Of a DNA stretch of 16,898 nucleotides, positions 1-8,492 are shown in pieces (position 1 is the stretch's first letter; each line of letters opens with the position of its first letter). This DNA is from Cyclobacteriaceae bacterium (lineage in GTDB: Bacteria; Bacteroidota; Bacteroidia; Cytophagales; Cyclobacteriaceae). The stretch covers positions 1 through 16,898 of the forward strand of contig JANQST010000269.1 of assembly GCA_028279155.1 (NCBI GenBank), written 5' to 3'. Under the pieces are notes generated by a model that was given only the letters and a program-made list of their open reading frames with translations, was not told the origin of the DNA and ran no database searches. The translations under genes and the position numbers were made by a program.

Positions 1-450
1 ACAGACGCAATCATAGATACGGACGGAGAAATATATCAATACGTTGGAGATGAGATTGTTATATCGTGGAAGCACCATCTTGGAATTTCAAATAACAACT
101 GCTTGAAATGTTATTTCGAAATAGCAAAAAGGCTTGAACAGCACAAAGAACATTACATAGAAAATTTTGGACTAGTACCGGAATTTAAAGCGGGGTTACA
201 TTGGGGTGAGATCACCTCTGGTGAGGTTGGTCGCATAAAAAAGGAGATACTATTTACCGGTGACGTTCTCAACACCACCGCGAGAATCCAAAGTCTGTGT
301 AATGAATTACAATCTGATTTACTTATCTCCGAAGAGCTTTTGGTTGAGATGAATGTAGGTGATGACTATTCTATAGCCAGCAAAGGTAAATTTGAGTTGC
401 GAGGGAGGGACAAAAAAATTGAGCTGTTTAGCGTCAGCATGTTGACCTAA
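1..450 (+). CDS. Class III adenylate/guanylate cyclase, C-terminal part (5' end outside window)
   Basis: This is the C-terminal 149 codons of a class III nucleotide cyclase, which makes a cyclic nucleotide from ATP or GTP. The frame is open from base 1, so the gene starts upstream; the ATG at 103 is internal. Visible motifs are YQYVGDEIVISW (codons 12-23), whose Asp17 is the second metal-binding aspartate, and FTGDVLNTTARIQ (codons 85-97), whose Asn91 and Arg95 match the transition-state pair. The first metal aspartate and any N-terminal sensor domain lie outside the window. The position usually held by the purine-selecting Lys is Gln13, and its partner position is a Leu in place of Asp or Thr, so the substrate cannot be assigned. 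The gene converges with the carbonic anhydrase gene, and its stop codon sits inside a hairpin terminator. The family is confident; activity is inferred. Confidence 0.88.
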   Translation, partial: TDAIIDTDGEIYQYVGDEIVISWKHHLGISNNNCLKCYFEIAKRLEQHKEHYIENFGLVPEFKAGLHWGEITSGEVGRIKKEILFTGDVLNTTARIQSLCNELQSDLLISEELLVEMNVGDDYSIASKGKFELRGRDKKIELFSVSMLT

Positions 451-460
451 ACAGCTCAAT
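418..460. terminator. Bidirectional intrinsic terminator between convergent genes
   Basis: A perfect 13-base inverted repeat (ATTGAGCTGTTTA at 418-430, TAAACAGCTCAAT at 448-460) encloses a 17-base loop that holds a further GTCA/TGAC pairing. Read on the minus strand, the stem is followed by seven T's, the form expected of an intrinsic terminator for the carbonic anhydrase gene ending at 476. Read on the plus strand, the hairpin ends just after the cyclase stop codon (448-450), which is part of the right arm. The plus-strand T tract after it is weaker (a TTTT only about 10 bases on), so termination in that direction is less certain. Confidence 0.85.
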
Positions 461-475
461 ATCTTCAAATTTTAT

Positions 476-1045
476 CTAACCTAACATTTCAACCTCGCCA
501 CTACCCAAATGGTAATAGGCTGGTTGAATCTTAACGTTTCCGGAATCAACAGCATTTCGGATAATATCAGAACGGCTCTTTAACTCTTCCGCTGTAAGTT
601 CCGCATTCTTCTTAACAACGTCTGCGATGGAGGCATTGTCTGAAGATGCTGCAATTGCAGGCGTCACATGACTTAGAAGGTGATTTAAGTTATATCCATT
701 ATCTCCTCCATTAACAGCTGCTGTTACAGCGCCACAGCTTTCGTGACCAAGGACAACAATTACTTTAGAGCCAAGATGTGCCACTGCATATTCTATACTG
801 GCAATAGATGAGGTATTTGCAATATTTCCAGCAACTCGCACTATAAACAATTCTCCTAAACCAGTATCAAAGGCTAATTCCGGTACAACACGGCTGTCCG
901 CACAGCTTAGAATAATGGCAAAGGGTTGCTGCCCACCTGTTAGTGAATCTCTTCTTGAACCATCCTGCAATTCGCCATTTAGTTGATCCGATACAAATCG
1001 TTTGTTTCCTTCATTAAGTCTTTCTAAAATTTCATTTATTTCCAT
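476..1045 (-). CDS. Beta-class carbonic anhydrase
   Basis: This 189-residue protein matches beta-class carbonic anhydrase, a zinc enzyme that interconverts CO2 and bicarbonate, probably in the cytoplasm since no signal sequence is visible. The zinc site is complete: SCADSR gives Cys48 and the Asp50/Arg52 dyad, and GHESCGAV gives His101 and Cys104. The segment VRVAGNIAN (about 69-77) is also typical. Length is slightly short of the usual 200-220 residues, but the ends look intact. The ATG at 1045 is the natural start (MEINEILERLNEGNKRF, a typical N terminus). The gene is last in the minus-strand run, 96 bases after the barrel gene, and ends in a strong terminator. It may have its own promoter, though none is convincing. 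The family also contains carbonyl sulfide and CS2 hydrolases, but the motifs here are the ordinary ones. Confidence 0.95.
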   Translation of the reverse strand: MEINEILERLNEGNKRFVSDQLNGELQDGSRRDSLTGGQQPFAIILSCADSRVVPELAFDTGLGELFIVRVAGNIANTSSIASIEYAVAHLGSKVIVVLGHESCGAVTAAVNGGDNGYNLNHLLSHVTPAIAASSDNASIADVVKKNAELTAEELKSRSDIIRNAVDSGNVKIQPAYYHLGSGEVEMLG

Positions 1046-1141
1046 TGATTTAAAGTTTAGTTGAGAATTACTTGCACAACATAAAAATAATGTAGAATGT
1101 TTTAATGCTAAGAGAACCGAAGCTCATTGTGCCTTAATCCT
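1046..1141 (-). other. Intergenic spacer between barrel gene and carbonic anhydrase gene
   Basis: These 96 AT-rich bases are the only sizeable gap in the minus-strand run. They probably hold the carbonic anhydrase promoter. I found no clean Bacteroidetes -7 element (TAnnTTTG) and only a weak, bulged hairpin just after the barrel gene stop, so neither a promoter nor a terminator is called. Confidence 0.3.
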
Positions 1142-4100
1142 TTAAAAATAGGCTGTCACCTGAACATTCCCGGTATGAATAGCTTTCGAATCTTCGGATT
1201 TCCTTCCGTTATAAAGCAATGAAAGTTGCATTCCTTTTGACATCTTTTGTTGCCAGTTTATCTGCCATGTCTGGTTAGTCCCGGGCTGAAGCGCGTCTAA
1301 AAGCAGATAGGCTAAATACGTATTTTCATCTCCAGAAAAGTCAATATTTACCCATGAAAATGAGCCTCTTAAAGATCCTTTACCTGTTTGATTCCACGCT
1401 AACTCTCCTGAGTATCGTTGAATTAGTGAGCTCTCCTGAGAGGTTTCCAGAAAATCGTTCCGTTTGTTTTCTCGTTCATATTTCCCGATCAGACGTAGCG
1501 AACTTGTAGGCTGCCAAATAAGCTGAGGTTCATATGAATCTGTGAGAATCCGCAAATTTCTGCTATCCAAAAAATCGGACTGATTGGCAAGGTCACTAAA
1601 TATGGATGTCATTCTAAATGTATACTCAGTACTTAAATCGATTTTGAAATTAGTTATCCAATCTTGTCGCTCTTTTAACTCAAATCCCTGAGTCAATAGT
1701 TGCTTGTTGTCTGAAGTCCTGAAAGAGAAGTCCCCGGCAAATCCTCTCCTGTTCCTATTAAAGAAAAGCGTGTACCGTTTTAGGTCTTGGACAGAGAGCA
1801 ATGAAGTTTCATCCAGCTTTATTGAGAAAGGGTTCAAACGATCATTGTAGCTATCGGAGGTTGTTCTGTAGTTGACATTCAAATTAACATTTGCTGAAAA
1901 CTTAGAAGCAAAAGACTTAAAACCTCCATGTTGTCTCCAGGAAAAAGGCAAGCGAAAATCCATAGTGTGGATATAGAAGGTCTGAAAGGAAGTGAGGTAT
2001 TCGTCTGTTGGCGTAAAGATTTTCACATAATTCCGTTCATCAGGATTGATTGCTTCGAAAAACTCATTCAAATCCTGAATCCCATCCCCATTTTGATCCC
2101 TCCATGTATGAGTACCCTCGCCAGTAACAACGGATAGGTAAACAAATTCTCGTTTCAATTCGCGACTGTTTCCTGTGGACAAGGAAAAATTATGTGTGAT
2201 ACTTCGCTTCAAATAATTACCTAACCAATTGAGCCTACCCGAAATGATTTCTTCTTCCCCTGTATTTAGTGCCAATTTATCATCCGTAGTTCTGTAGTTT
2301 AGATCGGCAACCCATGAGTTTCTATTCCCGGTTTTCGAGTAATTTAATTTCAGGTTCCTTGAGGTCAGGAATCCTTCCATGATTCCATTAACGGGTAATT
2401 TATCTTCTCTCAGATTATATGAAATTCGGTATTGGCTTGATGATGAATCACCGTTCATTAAGTAAAATTCATGAGACCTATAATGCATTCGAGTGCTGAT
2501 CACGCTGTCTGCTTGCTTGAATTCATTTTCATTGATTTCAAAAATGTACCCTGGGATAATCTTGAATTTTTTCAAGCTTAGGTCAGACGTAGATTCCAAC
2601 CACCTGGAATCAAAGTCACCTTGGCTTCCATTTAGCAAACCATGAGATGAGTTAAGCCTTATTGATCCAATTTCCTGACTTAACAGCAGTCGTTGCTGAA
2701 GACCATTCATGACTCCATCTCGCTCTCGACTGTTAACCTGGTAGCTGATTTGATTATGCTGATCTTTTTCCAAAGTGGTTTTTCCAAACAGTATAAGATC
2801 GGAAACATTGCCAATGGTATCTACACGCAAATCCCAATTCCGATCAAATTCAATAGCCCTATACCTGTCAATAAATGAGAAATTTCTGGTATCATATTCG
2901 ATTTCTAATGAAGAAGACCAGCTATAGTTGCGAAGAAAAGAGCCCCTCCCCTCTGATCTTATCCCACCATAATATCCAAATCCGGAGTTATCCGAATCAT
3001 CAATGCTTGAAAAGAGATTTCGATCTGTATTCGAAAAAGCTCCCTCAGAAAAAACAGTCTCATGATCATTTACTTTAACCTCTGTTCCAAAATTGATCAT
3101 TTGTCTACTGTTAGGCAACGGAACAAAAACTCCAGGACGGTATCGTCCCCGGCTAATTCCATTCTGTGGAGAAATCCATTCATATACCCTTCCATTTGAG
3201 GTGTTTTCTAAAAGAAGGTAGTCGCCATTTCCCTGTCCAACATCAGAAAATGTTGCAGCAAAAAGTGCTTCATTGGGGTTGGTTGAGCTCACAAAGATCT
3301 CCTGTGCATTTCCATCTAAATCAAGTGTATCTACCTTTCTATAAAGTATTCGATTTTCATCAAAGGTGATTGAATCAATACCTCCGATGAATGCCTGGTC
3401 TGTGCGATCACCAATTGAACGAAGTTGGTTTAAATCGTTCTCATCAGGAGTGAAGCCAAAATTTGAGTTAGGATTATCTCGTTCTCTATAGAATCCCGAA
3501 TAAACCCTTACATTATCCTTTTCCAGGCTTTGAGACACGGAAATATTTGATCTTGAATATACCTGCTCGGAATATTCAAAATCAACACGAATCCTTGAAA
3601 ACTGGGTAACAATAATGTGATTGTTAAACGAAATTTCACCCAGGTTGTAATCAATAATATAATCCCTATTGAACCCTCTTTCCATCAACTTCCCGTCTAA
3701 AAACACACGCTCAGAGTCAGCTAAGACTATAATAAACCGCTCGCCATTAGGTCCTCTCAATTTATAAGGTCCGTTCAAGCCCTCGATAGCAGGTAACAGG
3801 GTCGAAGCGAATTTTCCCTTGGAAACAGCCCCAGATATACTTGTTTTGGATTCCCACTTGCCATTGGTATCAGCATAAGAAACTTGAAGTCCTTGCACAT
3901 TCTTATGATACTTCAAGAAATAATCTCCCTGGACATGGTTATTCAGTAATATATCGCCAGCTGTAATCGCAATGTCATCATTATATAGTTTAATAAATAC
4001 ATTATCAAAATCCCTTATTTGTTGCGTATTTCCTTCAGGCTGATACGGAATATTTTGATCTGTTATGACCGCAGAAACATACAGATTATCAGCTACTTGA

Positions 4101-4570
4101 CCATTCATTTGTAGATTCAAAGTTGAATTAACAAACACACTTTGGCGGTTGCCAAATGAGACACCTCGAGTTATTGCTCCATATTTCTCAATTCCTTCAA
4201 AATCAAACAATTCTTCCTTTTCTAAGGGAATTGAATTGGGTGTAACTTTTTTTCCAATGTTTGAATCATCATACAATGCAATGTCCCTATTCTTAATTTC
4301 ATCTGTAAGCAACTTAGAAATAAGACGATAACATACCCTCGCGGAATCGCCATCAAAATGTACCCGAATAGTCCTTAATTCCTCATCGTACAGAAAGTCA
4401 TGAATGGATGAAACAGAAGATGGTTCAATAGCTACAGTGTCTAGCAAAACGTCCTGATTTGTAGGAATTGTCCTACAAACCAAGTTTTGTGAAAAACCAG
4501 AATGAAAAGTAAATGAGATCAGGCTAACCAGTAGCCAGCGGCATTGTGATAAAAAAGGTTGTTCCTTCAT
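1142..4570 (-). CDS. Large outer-membrane beta-barrel protein of unknown function
   Basis: This is a 1142-residue secreted protein, probably an outer-membrane beta barrel. I place the start at the ATG at 4570 because it opens a signal peptide (MKEQPFLSQCRWLLVSLISF, probable cleavage after HSGFSQ, about residue 28); the longer frame to 4612 adds 14 residues that spoil it. After a short N-terminal region come segments such as GDILLNNHVQGDYFL and VFLDGKLMERGFNRDYIIDY. These are followed by many alternating polar/aromatic strands and a final residue Phe (QVTAYF), as expected of a barrel targeting signal. An acidic loop, DQNGDGIQDLNE, starts at residue 825 and resembles a calcium-binding repeat. 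I recall similar proteins of about 1100 residues as conserved in Bacteroidetes, without an assigned function. The start overlaps the histidine kinase gene by 47 bases, so the two are probably co-expressed. It is not a TonB receptor: no plug or TonB box was seen. Confidence 0.72.
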   Translation of the reverse strand: MKEQPFLSQCRWLLVSLISFTFHSGFSQNLVCRTIPTNQDVLLDTVAIEPSSVSSIHDFLYDEELRTIRVHFDGDSARVCYRLISKLLTDEIKNRDIALYDDSNIGKKVTPNSIPLEKEELFDFEGIEKYGAITRGVSFGNRQSVFVNSTLNLQMNGQVADNLYVSAVITDQNIPYQPEGNTQQIRDFDNVFIKLYNDDIAITAGDILLNNHVQGDYFLKYHKNVQGLQVSYADTNGKWESKTSISGAVSKGKFASTLLPAIEGLNGPYKLRGPNGERFIIVLADSERVFLDGKLMERGFNRDYIIDYNLGEISFNNHIIVTQFSRIRVDFEYSEQVYSRSNISVSQSLEKDNVRVYSGFYRERDNPNSNFGFTPDENDLNQLRSIGDRTDQAFIGGIDSITFDENRILYRKVDTLDLDGNAQEIFVSSTNPNEALFAATFSDVGQGNGDYLLLENTSNGRVYEWISPQNGISRGRYRPGVFVPLPNSRQMINFGTEVKVNDHETVFSEGAFSNTDRNLFSSIDDSDNSGFGYYGGIRSEGRGSFLRNYSWSSSLEIEYDTRNFSFIDRYRAIEFDRNWDLRVDTIGNVSDLILFGKTTLEKDQHNQISYQVNSRERDGVMNGLQQRLLLSQEIGSIRLNSSHGLLNGSQGDFDSRWLESTSDLSLKKFKIIPGYIFEINENEFKQADSVISTRMHYRSHEFYLMNGDSSSSQYRISYNLREDKLPVNGIMEGFLTSRNLKLNYSKTGNRNSWVADLNYRTTDDKLALNTGEEEIISGRLNWLGNYLKRSITHNFSLSTGNSRELKREFVYLSVVTGEGTHTWRDQNGDGIQDLNEFFEAINPDERNYVKIFTPTDEYLTSFQTFYIHTMDFRLPFSWRQHGGFKSFASKFSANVNLNVNYRTTSDSYNDRLNPFSIKLDETSLLSVQDLKRYTLFFNRNRRGFAGDFSFRTSDNKQLLTQGFELKERQDWITNFKIDLSTEYTFRMTSIFSDLANQSDFLDSRNLRILTDSYEPQLIWQPTSSLRLIGKYERENKRNDFLETSQESSLIQRYSGELAWNQTGKGSLRGSFSWVNIDFSGDENTYLAYLLLDALQPGTNQTWQINWQQKMSKGMQLSLLYNGRKSEDSKAIHTGNVQVTAYF

Positions 4571-7500
4571 TTTCACTAGAATCAAACCAAATATTGCCGC
4601 CCGCATTCTCAATTCCTTTTTTGGCTAAGGCCAATCCTATGCCACTGCCAGAAGATTTCGTACTAAAATAATTCAGGAATATCTTATCCTTCAACTCCTC
4701 TTTGATCCCTTTACCATTGTCCTTAACAATCAATTCGCATTTATCGGCCTTACTTGAAAGTCTAACGTCAATGTTTGCTTCCTTATTCTCAACAGATTGG
4801 ATAGCGTTCAAGACAACATTATTCAAGATCCTCTGAAAAATATCCTTATCTGCGTAGATCATCACAGCGTCTTGTATTTCGGTATGTATTTGAACGTCAT
4901 CGGAATGGTAAAGGCCCACTACTTGGCGGATCAATTTGCTGAAATCCAATGTAGTATTGTCCGGGGCAGGCATCTCCGCAAAAGCAGAAAACGAACCAGC
5001 GATTTGACTCAATGTATCAACCTGGATTAACAAAGAAGAAAGCGTTTCGTGATCCTTAGATCCTTCTTCATGTTTCCTTAGCAACTGTTGAATTTTTAGT
5101 TGCATCGGTGTTAACGGATTCTTGATTTCATGAGCTACTTGCCTGGCAATTTCTTTCCAGGCAACCTCTTTCTGACTTCTTGCAAGGGCACTCTTACTTT
5201 GTTCAAGCTTCACCAACATAAGGTTATAATCTCTTACAAGAGAACCGATCTCGTCAGATGATTCGTAAAGAATTGGTTTATTCTCCTCTTGAAGCGTGAT
5301 ATGACTGATTTTATCCGCAACCATACGGAGTGGTTTCATCAGGTTATTCAGGATTAGACTTCCAAATAAAATGGCTATTATAAAAATGAGCCCGAAGATG
5401 CTGACGAGGCTTCCAAATACTTCGAGTTGCTGTCTTTTTAAGTGATTTTTTGAATCAAAAAATGGCATGGCTATAAAGCCTGCTATTTCATTTGCATCAT
5501 TGTTGATGCTGGCATAGCTCACTTTGTACTCCAGTCCTCCAATTGCTTCGTCCGCAATCATGCTTAAATTTTCCTTCTCCACGAGCTCTTTGAAAACAAT
5601 TGGATTAATAAGGTCACTTTGTAGGCCAAGGTCAAATATTTCACGTTGACTTGTGGATACCAGCTTACCTTGAGCATCATAAAGGCTCAGGTCAGCTTGA
5701 ATAAAATCTCTAGCTTCTGCCAACGTCTGCGAAGAAATCTCACCGGCAGCATCGCTAACTTCATCACTCAGCAATTCAGAGATGTACAATGAACGTTTTA
5801 GATAACTTCGGTTGATTTCTTCTTTATATGATTTATTTAAAGAATTTAAGAGAGCAAATCCAGCAGTAAAAAGCGGAATAATAAAAGCAAGCCCCAAATA
5901 CAATTGAATCTTACCTGTAAAATTCAATCTTGCTTTTTCGAAATTGATTGAACTCAATAGGACTATTGAGCCAAGAAAAAAAAGTGAAATCAGAAAGAAG
6001 AATGAAAAATTAGAAAGTTGCATGCTTAAACTGTACTTCCTACTAATAATCAGAATGGTTCTATCATCCGCCGTTTTCACCCCGTAGTAATGCCGACCAT
6101 TCTGTTCAAGACCTTCATCATATAAAGAGGGATCATCAAAGTCTTCTAATTCCGGCCACTCTCCTTGCCCAAACTTGCTCCGTTGAAAAAGCACGTCTCC
6201 ATGCTTAAATACAGCATAATCAAAATTATCAGTTGGCACATCGTATTTATTGTCTGTTAACAGTGCAGGAAATACCGATGTTGGAACACGCTTCTTTAGA
6301 TCTAGACTTAAGATAGAACTACCCAAATCACAGAGATATATGAATTCCGAACCATCGTCGATTAGGTAGATCCCATCATAATCCGATAACCGATCTCTGG
6401 TCATCATTGATGCATATTGCTCAAACGTAGCGCTCGAATCATTAGCAATGAATTCAATCGCATACTTATCAAAATATGGGTTTAGCAGCTGTTCACTAGC
6501 AGCTACATCATCATCGTTTTCCATTTCGATCATCATTTGATGGAGATAGAACTCTCCTAACACATCTTTCCTAATTAGCAAGTGGTTGGCAAATTTCATC
6601 TTTTCATCAAGTTCTGATTTCTCATAAAATTTGTAAACACTATATGAAAGGATGCCAGAGGCAATAACACTTATGATCAATGCAAATTGTAGATTCTCAT
6701 AGCCAAATTCTTTCAGTCGACTGCTCCAGTCGAGTTTACTGGTGATAATTATGGCAGCTGAGAATATGATGGCAACAAGGATAGATGTAAAGGAGACAAT
6801 CCCGAATAACAGAGAAGTTCCAAACAAAAACGCGTAGAAGGCTTTGGAAGGATGAGAACTTCTCATAAATCCTACTAACCTAAATGAACACAGGAATGAA
6901 GATCCGATTAGTAGAATAACGCATAAATAGGAAAACCCGCGCAGGTAACCGAACTCAATTGTCTGACCCACATCAAGGGAAATTTGAGAGTTCGTTAAAA
7001 TCCTCCATAAAATCCAAAATATGGATACATTCAAAAGTTGGCTCAAACCTGCAATTAAGAACAAAGACTTCCCTGTAGGCCATTCATTCATGAACCTGAA
7101 TTTTCTGGACCACTTTAAAGTGATCAGAAAAACTAACAAGCAATTAAGAAAAAGATCACCGAGTGTGGGATTCCAAAATGACCATGTATAATATAGCGGA
7201 TCAAAGAGCGGAAACCGGATAAGAGATTCCATAAGATCGAAATACAACGTAACGAACCTTGCTATAAAAACTATGGCAAGTGTAGACAGAAAATTGATCG
7301 ATAATCCATTCCACATAATTATGATTGAAACAGTGATGACCAGCAGGCATAAAAAAACATCAAGTGCCTTCGATGGAGACCTAACTATATCATAGTAAAA
7401 ATGATCCTGGTATTTTACCTCACCATCAGTATTTGAAACATAAAAAACACTTTCAGCAAGTAACTTGTTCTTGCTGGTTTTCAGGTAGTTATTAGTAATC

Positions 7501-7871
7501 GTATACCGATTAATAATTGGAAATACAGATATCGAATAACAAGTCTCACTGCTATTGAATCTTTGAACCAGAAAAACTCCATTTTGGTCTTCAACAATGG
7601 TAAGATCCTTCTCTATTGAAAAGTTGAACCAGCCATAGTTATCATTCCATCTTACCAGGGAATCATCGCAAAATGATCGTTTCCTAAAATCCGAATTCGA
7701 ATCCTGCCCACTTGACCAGTTTATCAGGTCCGTCTTCTGATCTTTTATTAACTGATCTAAATGTGAATTTACATTTTCAATTATGATAGCATCCCAATCA
7801 ATGACGAGGTGATTGATGACAATTCCAGCGATACCCACCAGGATCAGAATCAGAGAGGCCTTCAATTTCAT
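4524..7871 (-). CDS. Large membrane-bound sensor histidine kinase, NtrY-like (HAMP-HisKA-HATPase)
   Basis: This 1115-residue kinase senses an unknown signal and should phosphorylate a response regulator. Its N-terminal membrane segment (about 5-25) is followed by an extracytoplasmic stretch and then a block of several membrane helices (about 168-410). A second soluble region (about 415-618) comes next, then two helices near 620-640 and 657-677, another extracytoplasmic region, and a last helix near 818-842. HAMP starts about 845. The H-box EIARQVAHEIKNPLTP carries the phospho-acceptor His914. The N-box (LNNVVLNAIQSV, about 1020), the G1 box (VKDNGKGI, about 1053) and GSGIGLALAK (about 1077) are intact, so an active kinase is expected. 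H-box wording is closest to the NtrY type. No response regulator lies nearby. The start is ATG at 7871, 41 bases after the DUF983 gene, and the 3' end overlaps the barrel gene. Confidence 0.9.
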   Translation of the reverse strand: MKLKASLILILVGIAGIVINHLVIDWDAIIIENVNSHLDQLIKDQKTDLINWSSGQDSNSDFRKRSFCDDSLVRWNDNYGWFNFSIEKDLTIVEDQNGVFLVQRFNSSETCYSISVFPIINRYTITNNYLKTSKNKLLAESVFYVSNTDGEVKYQDHFYYDIVRSPSKALDVFLCLLVITVSIIIMWNGLSINFLSTLAIVFIARFVTLYFDLMESLIRFPLFDPLYYTWSFWNPTLGDLFLNCLLVFLITLKWSRKFRFMNEWPTGKSLFLIAGLSQLLNVSIFWILWRILTNSQISLDVGQTIEFGYLRGFSYLCVILLIGSSFLCSFRLVGFMRSSHPSKAFYAFLFGTSLLFGIVSFTSILVAIIFSAAIIITSKLDWSSRLKEFGYENLQFALIISVIASGILSYSVYKFYEKSELDEKMKFANHLLIRKDVLGEFYLHQMMIEMENDDDVAASEQLLNPYFDKYAIEFIANDSSATFEQYASMMTRDRLSDYDGIYLIDDGSEFIYLCDLGSSILSLDLKKRVPTSVFPALLTDNKYDVPTDNFDYAVFKHGDVLFQRSKFGQGEWPELEDFDDPSLYDEGLEQNGRHYYGVKTADDRTILIISRKYSLSMQLSNFSFFFLISLFFLGSIVLLSSINFEKARLNFTGKIQLYLGLAFIIPLFTAGFALLNSLNKSYKEEINRSYLKRSLYISELLSDEVSDAAGEISSQTLAEARDFIQADLSLYDAQGKLVSTSQREIFDLGLQSDLINPIVFKELVEKENLSMIADEAIGGLEYKVSYASINNDANEIAGFIAMPFFDSKNHLKRQQLEVFGSLVSIFGLIFIIAILFGSLILNNLMKPLRMVADKISHITLQEENKPILYESSDEIGSLVRDYNLMLVKLEQSKSALARSQKEVAWKEIARQVAHEIKNPLTPMQLKIQQLLRKHEEGSKDHETLSSLLIQVDTLSQIAGSFSAFAEMPAPDNTTLDFSKLIRQVVGLYHSDDVQIHTEIQDAVMIYADKDIFQRILNNVVLNAIQSVENKEANIDVRLSSKADKCELIVKDNGKGIKEELKDKIFLNYFSTKSSGSGIGLALAKKGIENAGGNIWFDSSENEGTTFFITMPLATG

Positions 7872-7912
7872 GAGTTTTGAAGATACAATAATCGCTCCTT
7901 ATTAACGCCTAA

Positions 7913-8275
7913 TCAGCTGGTTTTCCAAATGATATACAAGAAAACAATCCTGGAGAATCGAAAATTTATCGGAAATAGAAGTAATGCAACAGCTAGAATG
8001 GCAATCAGGTAAACTTCAATTGAAGGATCATTAAAGAAGTGATAAAGAATGAAGGCCGTAATAAGAAATATTCCAGTAGAAAATCCATAGCTAACATACA
8101 TTGCCCCGTAAAAATTACCAGGTTGTTTCTCATACTGAAGGTTGCAATTCGAACATTTTTCATGCATGGAAGCTACCTTCTTGAGATTAAACATTCCATG
8201 CGTGAACAAATCCCCCTCCTTACAGCGCGGACACTTAGCGTTTAATATGCCCGACAAAACCGATTTTTCGCTCAT
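7913..8275 (-). CDS. DUF983 family membrane protein with two CxxC pairs
   Basis: This 120-residue protein matches DUF983. The cytoplasmic-looking N terminus has two cysteine pairs, CPRC (about residues 15-18) and CSNC (about 41-44), which together resemble a small zinc ribbon. Two hydrophobic helices follow (YVSYGFSTGIFLITAFILYH and the stretch beginning VYLIAILAVALLLFP). DUF983 proteins are often found with cytochrome oxidase genes in Bacteroidetes and Proteobacteria, but their role is not established; help in oxidase assembly is an inference from position. The start is placed at the ATG at 8275 (MSEKSVLSGI, preceded by AAAAGA). The longer frame to 8308 would add 11 residues and deepen the overlap with the preceding gene. 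Even so, the 5' end overlaps the CxxC micro-protein gene by 41 bases. Confidence 0.88.
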   Translation of the reverse strand: MSEKSVLSGILNAKCPRCKEGDLFTHGMFNLKKVASMHEKCSNCNLQYEKQPGNFYGAMYVSYGFSTGIFLITAFILYHFFNDPSIEVYLIAILAVALLLFPINFRFSRIVFLYIIWKTS

Positions 8276-8489
8276 TCTTTTTGCTATACCGAAACCATAA
8301 AAATGCAACTACTCCTACAGCGATGTACGGAGTAAAAAAGAGAAAAAGGATACCAGTGTTTAAACTTGCAGCTAGTTCTGTTTCACCATGACTCACATTG
8401 TTTTTGATCTGTGTTCTACACATCGCGCATTGCGCCCAGTTGAGGAATGGAATCAAAAAAGAAAGATATATGAGAAGTACCTTTTTCAC
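8235..8489 (-). CDS. Small membrane protein with CxxC after the signal sequence; unknown function
   Basis: This 84-residue protein has an N-terminal signal or anchor (MKKVLLIYLSFLIPFLNWAQ), then at once Cys21-Ala-Met-Cys24. A short polar stretch and one membrane helix (about 45-66, LNTGILFLFFTPYIAVGVVA) follow, then a basic tail (RYSKKNERK). The predicted layout puts the CAMC pair in the periplasm, tethered to the membrane. I do not know a named family for it. The start codon is GTG at 8489, three bases after the DUF420 stop, and no better ATG is in frame. The 3' end overlaps the DUF983 gene by 41 bases. Setting among oxidase assembly genes suggests a role in copper handling or thiol chemistry for the CuA/CuB sites, but this is inference only. 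The sequence before Cys21 (WAQ) is a poor lipobox, so a lipoprotein is less likely. Confidence 0.75.
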   Translation of the reverse strand: MKKVLLIYLSFLIPFLNWAQCAMCRTQIKNNVSHGETELAASLNTGILFLFFTPYIAVGVVAFLWFRYSKKNERKIGFVGHIKR

Positions 8490-8492
8490 GAC

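Noticed and set aside
1106..1130. Weak hairpin after the barrel gene as a terminator
   Set aside because: The pairing needs a bulge and has no T tract after it, so it was not called.
1928..2137. Plus-strand open frames opposite the barrel, kinase and oxidase genes (for example 1928-2137, 10174-10506, 12288-12605)
   Set aside because: All are short, lie wholly within strongly supported genes, and their translations show no domain, signal or membrane pattern of their own.
4571..4612. 14-residue N-terminal extension of the barrel protein
   Set aside because: It begins with TTG, deepens the overlap with the kinase gene and puts charged residues before an otherwise normal signal peptide.
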